64,000 nucleotides of DNA from Adiantum capillus-veneris (GCA_014529385.2 CM043944.1:179221240-179285239), one strand, 5' to 3'; positions 34,835-45,801 are shown, counted from the first letter of the stretch. Made by a program: numbers and translations. The notes: generated by a model from the sequence alone, not told the origin.

Positions 34835-36312
34835 TGAAACCGGCCTGTTCAATCCAAAAAGGGCGGTAGACTTTACTTTAAACCTTGATTTAGCTTTCAC
34901 CCATTATTAGTCGTCTATTTTACCTGTACTTTCAAGACACAACAAAGGGGAGAGGGATACAGGCTGCTAGATTGCACCTGTATGAGTAGACGGACACCAG
35001 ATTGGCCCCTAACTTAGGCGCCCCTTTCGGTATTTCTTTATTGTTCAAAAGAGGGAATAAACTCTGTGGTTCCCTACAAGCTGCCCCGCACAAACTCGGC
35101 TGAATTTCCACTGTTCCAGCCTGATTTCGGCAGCATAACTGTACTAGAACCCTTCACGGTCAGTATTCCCACGCATTGACCGACTTTCCCGACGCATACG
35201 GGCACTTTGCAAAACCTGGCGAGAATCTGCAGCACGCTGAATTCTCTGTTTTCAGCCCTGAAAATGCGCCAGATCGCCTATACAGCGGTCCCCTTGCGTC
35301 CCCGAACCTCCTGGGGGTATTAGGGTCCGTTTAGGGCCAAAACCCTAAACCTGCAAAAATACACAGCAGGCTGTAATTCACTGTTTCGGGCTCCGTTTCG
35401 CGTGCCGGTCGCATCCCTAGCAAGTCCTCGAGCTCCCGCACCTGTAGGGCTACTTGCCCTTTGAATCGGACGAGATTTCTGGCGTGAAACCTCTCCGAAT
35501 TCACCTGTACCTGCGGGGGGATTAGCCGCTAGCTAATCCAGTACCTGTGCAAGAGGCTCTTGCCTCGGCAATCGCGCATGAACCCACACAACTGTACATT
35601 GGTCAAATGAAAAGCCCACTAGAGGGGCATAACATACTGCCAAAGGGGAGAGAGAGGGCAGTGCGTAGCGTGCAGGGCATCACTCCTGGCACCGCACTGT
35701 GCATAAGAGGGAAAGCAAGCACTCCATAGCTCTTAACCTGTGACAGAGACTTGCAAAATGAGCCTCCCAGCTATAAATCACGTTTTTGCCTTCTCTATAA
35801 GTAGTAAACTGGCCTCAGAGTGCCAAGTGTCACTCATTTGTGCATTTTCCCGCTTTAGACCCTCGGGTCTAAAAATATCTCACCTGCAGCCTCTGTTGAC
35901 TTGGCCACAGAGTAACAAAATGATCCCCATGTCAAACTGCACGTAATGACGTGAAGACATTTTCAGGTCCCAAAATAGCAGTTCCCTAAATTTTAGGAGA
36001 TGCTGCCATTATATCTTTCTAGGTCATCCGACCCTCTTTGTACACTGTGGCCACATCCAAAACTGAAATGTAGCCTCTGTAGCAAAGGATTCCACTTTGG
36101 CTAGTCAATGACCCCACTTGGCTAACCATAGTCCTTGTCCAACCTTAGTGCTCTCTTGCCCTCAGGCCTGGACTCCCTCTGGACAGTTCCACACTAGCTA
36201 TGCAATGCAGGGCAGTTAGATTTCCCGAGGGGTGTTTCCAAAAAGTGAAAGTAAATAGATAATAAGAAAGAAATCAACAAAAAGGATAGATAGTAGTCAC
36301 ACGCTGGTGACA
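34835..36312 (-). repeat. Element F 3' LTR
   Basis: On the minus strand it starts TGTCACCAGCGTGTGAC and ends CCGGTTTCA. It contains the shared block (GGCGCCCCTTTCGGTATTTC, 35017-35036, read on the plus strand). Short frames inside it repeat exactly in the other LTR and are not genes. Confidence 0.97.
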
Positions 36313-36325
36313 TACCCCCCTCTTG
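36313..36325 (-). promoter_or_regulatory. Polypurine tract of element F
   Basis: Minus-strand AAGAGGGGGGTA lies immediately before the 3' LTR. It is nearly the same tract as in the B copies at 19704 and 59177. Confidence 0.92.
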
Positions 36326-36885
36326 AAATCTCAAACGTCCTCGTTTGCATCTATGTCGTCCATGCTTACTGTCAACACTGATGTATTCAACACATGTCGA
36401 CACATATACGACACATACATGCTCATTGTCAACCCTGGTGTATTCAACACCTCGTCGACTCATGTATTGCCTGCGTGTGAACCCTGTCCCAATGACATAG
36501 TGGTAGCTTCGCACTCTGCCATTGCTTTGAGTCACTAACTTTCCAATGACAAAATGGTAGCTGCACATTTTGCCACTGTCTTATAGTACACGTTGGATCC
36601 CGTAACACTTTCGAGCATACCCAAACCGACAGTTTAAGAATGCAGTTACACATGTACTCTTTAATAGAAGCAATCACTGTATCCTTGACAGACTGACAAG
36701 AAATACTCACTTCTATAGCACTAACCAAACTTTTGGACATTCCATAAGAGCAATTGCCAAACTGACAATCTGTACAGCTCTAACATTCATGTAACAGGTA
36801 TTTGATTTGAGCTCACTTTAAATACCATGTACATCATTTGTTTCAAAAGCCATTGTCACACTGACAATCCATTTAGCTTTGAAAC
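36326..36885 (-). other. Element F 3' untranslated region
   Basis: Between the pol stop and the polypurine tract. It has imperfect repeats (GTATTCAACAC twice near 36381 and 36440; CCAATGAC with TGGTAGCT twice near 36490 and 36541). A 98-codon minus frame (36444-36740) has no motif. Confidence 0.7.
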
Positions 36886-39800
36886 TCAAGGGGTCAAGGT
36901 AGGTTGCAAATCAAAGGCTTCCAGGTAAAGTGATAACACAGTTGGTGACTCTGCAAGTTCACCTTCTTCCATCCACTTAGCATCCATTGGTGGATAGTTT
37001 CTGAACTTTACCAAGTAACGCCTAGCAACCTTGCCTTTCACTTTCCTTTCTTTGTGTGCCAAAATCTGTTCAGGGAGCAAGATCTCGTCAAGTTCCTCGA
37101 CTTCCGGCTGATGTTCAGCTGGTATATCTTCTGGCACATCACCCACATAGGGTCTGAGAAGACTCACATGAAACGCATTGTGAATCTTCCAACTGTCAGG
37201 CAATTTCAGCCTATATGCAACATCACTGATTATGTCGCATACTTGAAAAGGCCCATAGTAACGCATGCTGAGCTTTGGAAAGAGTCTTTCCTTGCCCTTC
37301 ATCTTCTTTAACCTTGCCTTTTCAAACCGTAGAAGCACCCAATCACCAAGTGAATATACCACTTCACGACGGTGACGATCAGCTGCTTTCTTTTGCTTTG
37401 CCTGAGTCCTTTCTAAGGCCACTTTGACCTTCTTGTACATTTCATCCATGTCCTGAACATACTTATCTGCTTCAAATATCTTGTCCTTTGTATGCAGTAT
37501 GGGAGGAACTTTCTTGCCACCTTCAACTATTTCAAAAGGTGCCTTGCCAGTTGATGAATGCACTGTATTATTGTATGCATACTCCACCAATGGCAAATAC
37601 TGCTCCCACTTTCCTTTATGCTCTGACACATAGCACTTCAGCAGATCTAGGACAGTAGAATTTGCCTCTTCTGACTGCCCATCTGTTTGAGGATGAAATG
37701 ACGAAGAGAATTTGAGCGTGGTGCCCATATTCTCAAACAAACCTCTCCAGAACAAACTAGTCATGCGTGGATCACGGTCGCTAATAATCGACTGTGGCAT
37801 GCCATGATACTTGAAAATATTGCTCATAAACAAGCGTGCCATCTGATCTGGCTTTATCTTCTTCCTGACAGGAATAAAATGAGCCTGTTTGCTGAATCTG
37901 CAAATAATGGTCCAAATACCATCATTTCCTGTCTGCGTTCTTGGAAGATCAAAGATAAAATCCATAGCAATACTTTCCCATGGTTTATCTGGAATAGGTA
38001 GTGGTTGCAATAACCCTGGTGCCTTTTGCCTGTCAAACTTGACCTTTTGGCATATTAGGCATTCTCGCACAAAGGCATCCACATCCCTTCTCAATGTAGG
38101 CCAATAGAAGAATGTCTCTACCGCTTTAACTGTAGCATCAATACCACGATGCCCTGCATACGGTGGGACATGACTCTCTTCCATAACTTTGCGTCGCAAT
38201 GGCTTTGTGACACACAATCTGCCATGCATCATCATGAACCCGTCTTTAAGAAGATAGTGTTCATGACGTTGTCCATCCATTAGTTGCTCGAAGACCCTTG
38301 CAAAATCTTCATCATTTGCATACTGTTCTCTCATATCATCAAGTTCATGATGATAAGGAATCGACACAGCTGAAATTTGTGGCTTCCTTGACAAGGCATC
38401 AGCCACAACGTTCTTCTTGCCTTCCACATGCACAATCTGAAAATGGAACATGGACAAGATATTTGCCCATCGCATATGCTTTTCAGATAATTTTGTCTGT
38501 GTCAAGAAGTATCGCAAGGTCTGATGGTCCGTTTGGACAACGAAATCTGCACCTAGCAGGTAGTGTTTCCAACTTAAGAGCGCATAAATCACAGCCAGTA
38601 ACTCTTTCTCATAGACCTGCATGGTCATCTCTGGCCCTTGCAAAATTCTGCTCTCATAGGCTACTACCCTGCCATCTTGCATTAGCACAGCACCAATGCT
38701 ACTACCGCAGGCATCACATTGGACCACAAATGACTTCCTAAGATCTGGCAACACAATGACTGGATCCGAAGTCATCTTTTCCTTTAAGAGATTAAAAGCT
38801 GAAATCTCTTTTTGTGTCCATCTAAAGGTGACTGCCTTCTTTTGAAGAGCATGTAAAGGTGAAGCAATCTCAGCGAAATTTCGGATAAACCTTCTGTAAT
38901 AGGAGCATAGTCCCAAGAAGCTTCGGACATCATGCACCGTCTTCAAATTTGGCCATGACTTGATCGCTTCAACTTTTGCAGGATCCATTCTGACACCATC
39001 CTTTGAGACAATGTGTCCCAGAAAGTGAATCTCTTCCAGAAAAAACTCACTTTTCTTTGCATTGATGAGCAACCTATGACTGCGTAGCTCTTTGAACACA
39101 ATGGCCAAGTGATGCCTATGCTCCTCTTCATTCTTTGAGTAGACTATCATGTCATCAAAGAATGTACCAACAAACTGCTGGTGTGGACGGAAAATTCTGT
39201 CCATCATCCTATTGAACGTAGCAGGAGCATTTGTGAGACCAAAGGGCATCACTAAAAATTCGTAAAGGCCAAACGTTGTTCTAAAAGCAGTCTTGTGCAC
39301 ATCCTCTGATCTAATGCGGATCTGATGATACCCACTCTTTAGATCTATCCTGCTAAACATAGCTGCTCCTTCTAATTTGTCCATAATATCATCAATTCTA
39401 GGTATAGGAAACCTATTCTTGATGGTATTCTTGTTCAGTGCACGGTAGTCGATGCACATACGCCATGAGCCATCTTTTTTCTGCACCAACAATACTGGAG
39501 AACAGAATGGAGATGAACTGGGCTGAATCAGCCCTTTTTCTAACAGCTCCTGTACTTGGCCCATTATCTCTTTCTGCTGAGCCGCACTAACCCTGTACGG
39601 AGGCTTATTTGGTGGGCTACAGCCTGGCACCAAATCTATCGCATGGTCCTCGGGTCTCTCTGGCGGTAATTGAGACGGTAATGAATCGGAAAAGCAGTCA
39701 CTATACTGTTGTAAAAACATTGACCTTTCTTTATCTAGCACAGATAAATTTGATTCATCACAATCTGACACTTCACGTGCAAAAACCAAGTACGCAGAAA

Positions 39801-40290
39801 GATGCTTTTTCATTACAGAAGTAATAGCAGAAGCTGATACAGTAGGAATAGACTCCCCTTTAAGCTTTACATCCAGAATGTGAGTCTTTCCCCTGCTCTG
39901 TACAGTGATCTTTTTGTTGTAGGCATCCATGATTCCCTGTACACGAAATAACCAAGGAATACCTAACAACACATCACATCCGTCCAGTGGCATGATGTAA
40001 AATTCTTCAGCATCTACATAGGACTGGATATGTAGATGCAACTTTCCGATGATGGGTGTCACAGCCTCTGTATGGCCAGGACATGCCAAACCTGCCTCTG
40101 CTGTATACCCCATCTCTTCAGGTCTGATTCCCAACTTTGAAGCCAATTCTGGGGAAATGAAGTTGGCTTTGGCACCTGGATCAAAGAAGATAAGCACTGT
40201 TTGATCCCTAACCTTTCCCCATGCTCTGCAAAGCTCACTTGCATCTGAATTTGGCTTGTCGCCCACCATATCTGGCACTAGACCAGCCAT
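36886..40290 (-). CDS. pol: Element F pol polyprotein: protease, RT, RNase H, integrase, chromodomain
   Basis: The open frame has 1,134 codons from the first Met; the same frame continues upstream to the TAG at 40519. The aspartic protease has FFDPGAKANF (Asp37) and GCDVLLGIPW (104-113). RT has IDLKSGYHQI (Asp316) and the catalytic FFDD at 377-380. RNase H has Asp526, Glu563 and Asp588. Integrase has the HHCC finger (His707, His714, Cys744, Cys747) and the DDE triad Asp777, Asp838 and Glu874, with spacing 35 between the last two. A chromodomain-like end (about 1071-1127: EQILAHKERK, RYLVKFRNYP, AKWMEEGEL) probably steers integration into heterochromatin. All key residues are present, so it looks enzymatically competent. 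Confidence 0.96.
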   Translation of the reverse strand: MAGLVPDMVGDKPNSDASELCRAWGKVRDQTVLIFFDPGAKANFISPELASKLGIRPEEMGYTAEAGLACPGHTEAVTPIIGKLHLHIQSYVDAEEFYIMPLDGCDVLLGIPWLFRVQGIMDAYNKKITVQSRGKTHILDVKLKGESIPTVSASAITSVMKKHLSAYLVFAREVSDCDESNLSVLDKERSMFLQQYSDCFSDSLPSQLPPERPEDHAIDLVPGCSPPNKPPYRVSAAQQKEIMGQVQELLEKGLIQPSSSPFCSPVLLVQKKDGSWRMCIDYRALNKNTIKNRFPIPRIDDIMDKLEGAAMFSRIDLKSGYHQIRIRSEDVHKTAFRTTFGLYEFLVMPFGLTNAPATFNRMMDRIFRPHQQFVGTFFDDMIVYSKNEEEHRHHLAIVFKELRSHRLLINAKKSEFFLEEIHFLGHIVSKDGVRMDPAKVEAIKSWPNLKTVHDVRSFLGLCSYYRRFIRNFAEIASPLHALQKKAVTFRWTQKEISAFNLLKEKMTSDPVIVLPDLRKSFVVQCDACGSSIGAVLMQDGRVVAYESRILQGPEMTMQVYEKELLAVIYALLSWKHYLLGADFVVQTDHQTLRYFLTQTKLSEKHMRWANILSMFHFQIVHVEGKKNVVADALSRKPQISAVSIPYHHELDDMREQYANDEDFARVFEQLMDGQRHEHYLLKDGFMMMHGRLCVTKPLRRKVMEESHVPPYAGHRGIDATVKAVETFFYWPTLRRDVDAFVRECLICQKVKFDRQKAPGLLQPLPIPDKPWESIAMDFIFDLPRTQTGNDGIWTIICRFSKQAHFIPVRKKIKPDQMARLFMSNIFKYHGMPQSIISDRDPRMTSLFWRGLFENMGTTLKFSSSFHPQTDGQSEEANSTVLDLLKCYVSEHKGKWEQYLPLVEYAYNNTVHSSTGKAPFEIVEGGKKVPPILHTKDKIFEADKYVQDMDEMYKKVKVALERTQAKQKKAADRHRREVVYSLGDWVLLRFEKARLKKMKGKERLFPKLSMRYYGPFQVCDIISDVAYRLKLPDSWKIHNAFHVSLLRPYVGDVPEDIPAEHQPEVEELDEILLPEQILAHKERKVKGKVARRYLVKFRNYPPMDAKWMEEGELAESPTVLSLYLEAFDLQPTLTP

Positions 40291-40518
40291 GGGCTTCTTT
40301 CCTTTCTTGTCTTCCTTGTCTTCAGAATCAGCTGGCCTTTTCTTTGTAGGACAGTTGTAAGCGATGTGGCCAGGCTGCTCACATATAAAGCATTTGTTCT
40401 CTGTCCTCAGGACCTTCTTTTGCTCTTCTGACTTGCGAGGAAAACGTCTTTTCCATTTCTTTGCTGGTCCTTTTTCTGATTCAGCCGTAGCTTTGTCTTT
40501 CCCTGCGTTGGCCGACTC
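40291..40518 (-). CDS. Element F nucleocapsid segment between the TAG and the first pol Met
   Basis: These 76 codons are open and in frame with both gag and pol. They hold an intact zinc knuckle, CFICEQPGHIAYNC, in a Lys-rich setting. The RNA-binding domain therefore lies downstream of the TAG that ends gag. It would be made only by readthrough, by internal initiation, or in copies lacking the stop. Confidence 0.88.
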
Positions 40519-41949
40519 CTAAGTCCCTTTAGGAGCCTCATTGGGAACGTGCTTCTTGGCTGAATTTTTCTTGCCTGATCCTGCCTTGACGCCAGTGTTA
40601 AATTCACAATCTTCTCCCTTGAGCAAACCATTGCCAGTGTTTGCTACCTCGATGAGCTGCGTCAAAGTAGTGACTTTGGTCTTTGTGCAGTATTTTCTCA
40701 ATCCTTTGGGTAGGCCACAACAGTATTTTTCAATCTGTTCTGTCAATGGCACAAACCTATAGGAAGTTACTGGAAGTAGAGCTTTCCAAAACTTCCGATT
40801 GTAATCATCCAGATTTCTGCAAGTGGCAGCATTAAGCTGGTGCCATTCTGTCATGACATCTGCTTCGAAATCATCAGATAACCAAGCTGCTGCAAAAATC
40901 TGCTTGAAGTAAATCCATGTGGACGGAGCTTGCCCTTGAAGCAATAAAGTTGTCCACCATTGTCCCGCATTCCCTGTCAAGAAAGTGGCTGCCTTGCGGA
41001 CCTTGGAAGCCTCTGTAAAGTTTCCCCCTGCATAGGCCTTGTCAAACTGCTGGAGGAATGAAAGAGCCTTCTTTCTGTCATCAAACCCTGTAAAGGTCGT
41101 GAATGACACACCTTTGCCACCTTCTTTGTACGGAGTTGGCCTCTCCAGCGGCGTTAAATTGTCATATGGAAGTGACTGAAACATGGGAACACTATTAAGG
41201 TTCATCTGTGTTCCTTGGCCGCTATTAACTTGACCTGGAAATGCCATATTTGGCTGCTGATTTGTAATTCCAGCCATACCAAAATTTGCTTGTGGCATCC
41301 CAAATTGTCCCTGAGTGCTTTGAAACCCTGGTAGCATACCCGTGACACCATACATGGGGTTGGGCATCATCGTTTGAGCACCCCCGAACACTGTTCCTGG
41401 CGTATAAAACTGATTTCCAGGTGCATGACCAGCCATGCTCTGAAATACCGATCCACCTCCAAAATAGCCAGGGTGTACTGAAGGCGGTGGGAAGACTTGT
41501 TGCATAGCCTGTAAGTTGCTTCCCTGCCCATTAGAACCAGCTATAGGCTGCTGAAAGGTGGCGGGCTGAATTGGTACAGCTTGAAAAACTGGCATCTCAG
41601 CCACCTGTTCTTGCACCTTAGGCATACGTTGTGGAGACTGCATGTTCTCCGTCAAGTGTACAGGCGTTTCCATTGACTGTGCGGTATGAATCACCTGTGT
41701 TCGAGCCTTAACAGGCTTTTGAATATGATCCAGTGACCCAACTTGCTGAGACGGAACAGGAGGTTGCAGAAAGGCTAAAAACCTTGGGTTCTGCATTACT
41801 TGTGTGAACATAGCCACAGCAGTAGCCAACTGGGTCCTGAATATATCATCATCAGTCTGTGGTGGTCTTGAGGACTCACCCACTTCATGTGTCTGTTGAC
41901 CCTGTGAAGAGGAAACCTCTTCAGTCACATCATCTGGTCTGTCAGCCAT
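40519..41949 (-). CDS. gag: Element F gag (capsid), ends at in-frame TAG
   Basis: The frame is open from 42009, but I place the start at 41949 (MADRPDD) because the related family A gag begins MADKGKG at the matching place. The N-terminal half is Gln/Pro/Gly/Met-rich and disordered-looking. The capsid domain follows: FTGFDDRKKALSFLQQFDKAY, WWTTLLLQGQAPSTW, FKQIFAAAWL, then DDYNRKFWKALLPVTSYRF and EKYCCGLPKGLRKYC. It ends APKGT, then TAG (40519-40521), before the zinc knuckle. Gag forms the particle in which reverse transcription takes place. Confidence 0.92.
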   Translation of the reverse strand: MADRPDDVTEEVSSSQGQQTHEVGESSRPPQTDDDIFRTQLATAVAMFTQVMQNPRFLAFLQPPVPSQQVGSLDHIQKPVKARTQVIHTAQSMETPVHLTENMQSPQRMPKVQEQVAEMPVFQAVPIQPATFQQPIAGSNGQGSNLQAMQQVFPPPSVHPGYFGGGSVFQSMAGHAPGNQFYTPGTVFGGAQTMMPNPMYGVTGMLPGFQSTQGQFGMPQANFGMAGITNQQPNMAFPGQVNSGQGTQMNLNSVPMFQSLPYDNLTPLERPTPYKEGGKGVSFTTFTGFDDRKKALSFLQQFDKAYAGGNFTEASKVRKAATFLTGNAGQWWTTLLLQGQAPSTWIYFKQIFAAAWLSDDFEADVMTEWHQLNAATCRNLDDYNRKFWKALLPVTSYRFVPLTEQIEKYCCGLPKGLRKYCTKTKVTTLTQLIEVANTGNGLLKGEDCEFNTGVKAGSGKKNSAKKHVPNEAPKGT

Positions 41950-42034
41950 AATTACAATTCCCTGTGTCTCGTCTATGATCCCTGTGTCTTCAAGCCCAAA
42001 ACTGACCAAGGCTCACTTCTATGGGAAAAAGTGA

Positions 42035-42056
42035 TTTAATCCCGTCGATGGAACCA
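42035..42056 (-). promoter_or_regulatory. Probable primer binding site of element F, not initiator Met
   Basis: Directly after the 5' LTR end (..GGTTTCA) the minus strand reads TGGTTCCATCGACGGG. It has the obligatory TGG start but does not match the TGGTATCAGAGC of elements C and D. I cannot name the tRNA. Confidence 0.65.
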
Positions 42057-43532
42057 TGAAACCGGCCTGTTCAATCCAAAAAGGGCGGTAGACTTTACTT
42101 TAAACCTTGATTTAGCTTTCACCCATTATTAGTCGTCTATTTTACCTGTACTTTCAAGACACAACAAAGGGGAGAGGGATACAGGCTGCTAGATTGCACC
42201 TGTATGAGTAGACGGACACCAGATTGGCCCCTAACTTAGGCGCCCCTTTCGGTATTTCTTTATTGTTCAAAAGAGGGAATAAACGCTGTGGTTCCCTACA
42301 AGCTGCCCCGCACAAACTCGGCTGAATTTCCACTGTTCCAGCCTGATTTCGGCAGCATAACTGTACTAGAACCCTTCACGGTCAGTATTCCCACGCATTG
42401 ACCGACTTTCCCGACGCATACGGGCACTTTGCAAAACCTGGCGAGAATCTGCAGCACGCTGAATTCTCTGTTTTCAGCCCTGAAAATGCGCCAGATCGCC
42501 TATACAGCGGTCCCCTTGCGTCCCCGAACCTCCTGGGGGTATTAGGGTCCGTTTAGGGCCAAAACCCTAAACCTGCAAAAATACACAGCAGGCTGTAATT
42601 CACTGTTTCGGGCTCCGTTTCGCGTGCCGGTCGCATCCCTAGCAAGTCCTCGAGCTCCCGCACCTGTAGGGCTACTTGCCCTTTGAATCGGACGAGATTT
42701 CTGGCGTGAAACCTCTCCGAATTCACCTGTACCTGCGGGGGGATTAGCCGCTAGCTAATCCAGTACCTGTGCAAGAGGCTCTTGCCTCGGCAATCGCGCA
42801 TGAACCCACACAACTGTACATTGGTCAAATGAAAAGCCCACTAGAGGGGCATAACATACTGCCAAAGGGGAGAGAGAGGGCAGTGCGTAGCGTGCAGGGC
42901 ATCACTCCTGGCACCGCACTGTGCATAAGAGGGAAAGCAAGCACTCCATAGCTCTTAACCTGTGACAGAGACTTGCAAAATGAGCCTCCCAGCTATAAAT
43001 CACGTTTTTGCCTTCTCTATAAGTAGTAAACTGGCCTCAGAGTGCCAAGTGTCACTCATTTGTGCATTTTCCCGCTTTAGACCCTCGGGTCTAAAAATAT
43101 CTCACCTGCAGCCTCTGTTGACTTGGCCACAGAGTAACAAAATGATCCCCATGTCAAACTGCACGTAATGACGTGAAGACATTTTCAGGTCCCAAAATAG
43201 CAGTTCCCTAAATTTTAGGAGATGCTGCCATTATATCTTTCTAGGTCATCCGACCCTCTTTGTACACTGTGGCCACATCCAAAACTGAAATGTAGCCTCT
43301 GTAGCAAAGGATTCCACTTTGGCTAGTCAATGACCCCACTTGGCTAACCATAGTCCTTGTCCAACCTTAGTGCTCTCTTGCCCTCAGGCCTGGACTCCCT
43401 CTGGACAGTTCCACACTAGCTATGCAATGCAGGGCAGTTAGATTTCCCGAGGGGTGTTTCCAAAAAGTGAAAGTAAATAGATAATAAGAAAGAAATCAAC
43501 AAAAAGGATAGATAGTAGTCACACGCTGGTGA

Positions 43533-43534
<2 letters not shown>
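42057..43534 (-). repeat. Element F 5' LTR
   Basis: Same as the 3' LTR except for one base noticed near 42284. It carries the shared block at 42239-42258. Transcription of the element would start here and run toward lower coordinates. Confidence 0.97.

Positions 43535-43585
<51 letters not shown>
43535..43585. repeat. (CT)n at the F insertion site
   Basis: A pure CT tract continuing from the target duplication. Confidence 0.95.
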
Positions 43586-43588
<3 letters not shown>

Positions 43589-44026
43589 TCTGCCTTCTTT
43601 TGCTTATCTCGTTTGTGTAGATCTCATGGCCATGGGGACTTATGATTTTTCGAAGTTTAAAAACTGCTTCATCTTGAAAAAATTTGAAAAATCTCAGCCT
43701 CATCTCTCTCTCTCTCTCTCTCTCTCAGAGAGAGAAAAAATTGGTTCGTGGGGTACTGAATTAAGGACGGCAAGGTCAGACAAGAGGGTTTTGGGTGGGC
43801 AGGGGCTGAGGCTGGGACTGCAACGGGGCAGACAGGGCACGGCAGGGTGGGTGGGTGGGCGCGCGGGAGCCAAGGCCGGGGGGCAGGTAGCCAAGGCAGG
43901 CGGGGGGGGGGATCCTGCGAGCTCACAACAAGCAACAACGGAGGGGCAGCATTGGGAATGAGCAAGCGCACAAGGCACACTGAAGAGGCGAAGCGGACAG
44001 GGATGCAGAGACAGGGTTTTGACAGG

Positions 44027-44075
<49 letters not shown>

Positions 44076-44809
44076 CACACTGGACATTTGATGCATCTGA
44101 TGATGATGTAGCCGATTGGTCTCATACATCTTTTGGAGAAGTTAATAAACATTCCATTTCTCCACGCTCGTTGCTGAAATCCCCCCTCCCCCGGGCCCCG
44201 GGTCATGCTGCCCGCCGCATTGCCCTCCCCTTCCAGCTCCTGTTTTTTCTTCCCCTCAGCCCATTGCCCGGGCTCCCTTGCAAGTACCGAGCAGCCCAAA
44301 TCCTTACCCCCCCCTCCCCCCCTTTGGCCACCGGTTGTCTAGTTTCAACTTCCTGCCGGGGTGACTAGCCGCCTCTGGGTTGGTCAGCAAGGTGCCCCCC
44401 TTCGTCATCTTCGCAATACCTCAACCCTGGGGTTTCTTCACAGCAGCAGCCACATGGAGGATTCTACTCCACCTGAGAGGTACTCACATAAAGTCCCCCT
44501 CACTCAACCCCGCAGAACCCGCCATCCAACTTGCACTCATGCAAACGGAGCAAGTAAGCCTTGCAACAGACGTGGAGCGCTTGGAGGCCACCTCTATTAT
44601 CCACAGGATTATCAGTTTCCGACCTAGCAAAGGCAAGGTGTGCAACCTCCTTCGAGCATGCCTTCTCTCAGAAGCAAGAAAGATCATCGATGTACAATTT
44701 TCAGGCGTGGTTACTACCAGATCGAGTTAAAGACTCTCGAGATGGGGACCAAGGTCATTCCAATAAGACCCCTCGCCATCCGTGCAGTATGAGCTCACTT
44801 TCGACAGCG
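43586..44809. other. Unassigned stretch with two (CT)n tracts and G-/C-rich runs
   Basis: CT tracts lie at about 43701-43726 and 44028-44072. Between them is a strongly G-rich segment (43795-43915) with GGGTGGGTGGGC and a run of nine G. C-rich runs lie near 44180 and 44308. No open frame shows a known domain. Confidence 0.55.
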
Positions 44810-44883
44810 TGTCACGAGACGGGCACCACGTGCCAATGGAAAAGAACAGACTGAACAAACTTTAAGCACTTCAATAACAATTG

Positions 44884-44935
<52 letters not shown>

Positions 44936-45555
44936 ACGCGACACGGAGCGGTGGAACTCCACCCCAGAAAAGAACTCGCCCCAAACCTTCGCACCCCTTT
45001 CGGTATTTCTTTATATTACTTGAACTTAGTACAATGCCGGTACTCCAGACTCTGCAACTTCTCCAGGAAGCATGCCAAAGACTGAGCCCTCTGCACATAT
45101 TTAAAGGCCCTTCACCTTAAAAAGCAGTTACATGAAAAGTTTTCAAACTCAAAAGCAACTAGGCCAAAAGCTTTCAGCACAAAAGCAAGAAAATCCGTAC
45201 AGCCCTGCCACGTTAGCAACCAACGTGAAACATGGAAATCCGTACAATCATAAAATCCGGCAATTGGTACAATATGCCACGTCAGCAAGCCAGCACAAAA
45301 TGCGAATTTCCGTACGATTTGCCATGTCAGCAGGCCAACGCAAAATGCAAAATTCCGTACAAGATGCCACGACATCAGCCTCTACGCTTTTTTGTATGTG
45401 TGTGTGTGGGCTGCTTTACTTTAGGCCCCATTGGACCGGAACCTTAAGTTGGTTGGATCTTCTTCTGCTGCTTCTCTTAGGGTTTAGGCCCCTCGGCCGG
45501 GATCTACAAGTCGGCTCCGTTCTTCAGTGGCTTGACACATCAGCAATTTGTGACA
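44810..45555 (-). mobile_element. Solo LTR of family C, reverse orientation, with (GA)n
   Basis: The plus-strand ends are TGTCACGAGACGGGCACC and GCAATTTGTGACA. CAGCG (44805-44809) and CAGTG (45556-45560) are a probable target duplication with one change. A GA tract at 44889-44933 lengthens it. The shared block (CACCCCTTTCGGTATTTC) is near 44993-45010. Confidence 0.9.
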
Positions 45556-45801
45556 CAGTGGCTCCGTGGTTTCGATCCCAACTTCTACTGTTCTTGTCGA
45601 GGAAGCAAATCTACCCATCTTAATCTGCTTCCCCGGTTTGAGTAGAGAGTACCTCCCACTTTAAGCTCCGAGATCGGGAGTGTCTTGGAGACCCTGCACA
45701 GCAACGTTAATAGCAGCCATGACAACTAGTATACCCACAATACGCGTTCTAGTTCGAGACACTCACTCTGTACCAAAGTAGTCCTACTGCCCAAGGTGAG
45801 T
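45556..45801. other. Unassigned unique strip between solo LTRs
   Basis: It separates the solo C and solo E LTRs and is repeated in the right arm at 63308-63553. No motif recognised. Confidence 0.5.

Larger units (their letters stand above)
34835..43534 (-). mobile_element. Complete young Ty3/gypsy chromovirus-like element F, 8.7 kb
   Basis: Two 1,478-bp LTRs (34835-36312 and 42057-43534) frame gag and a full pol on the minus strand. CTCTC flanks both ends (34830-34834 and 43535-43539). The target was a CT microsatellite, so this duplication is consistent with a 5-bp event but cannot prove one. I find one base difference between the LTRs (AACTCTG near 35062 versus AACGCTG near 42284), so the insertion is recent. 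Gag and pol share one frame, separated by a single TAG. Confidence 0.96.

Noticed and set aside
35547-35946. Short plus-strand ORFs of 60 and 68 codons, exactly repeated at 42769-43168
   Set aside because: They are repeated only because they lie in the two LTRs of element F, and they run opposite to its transcription.
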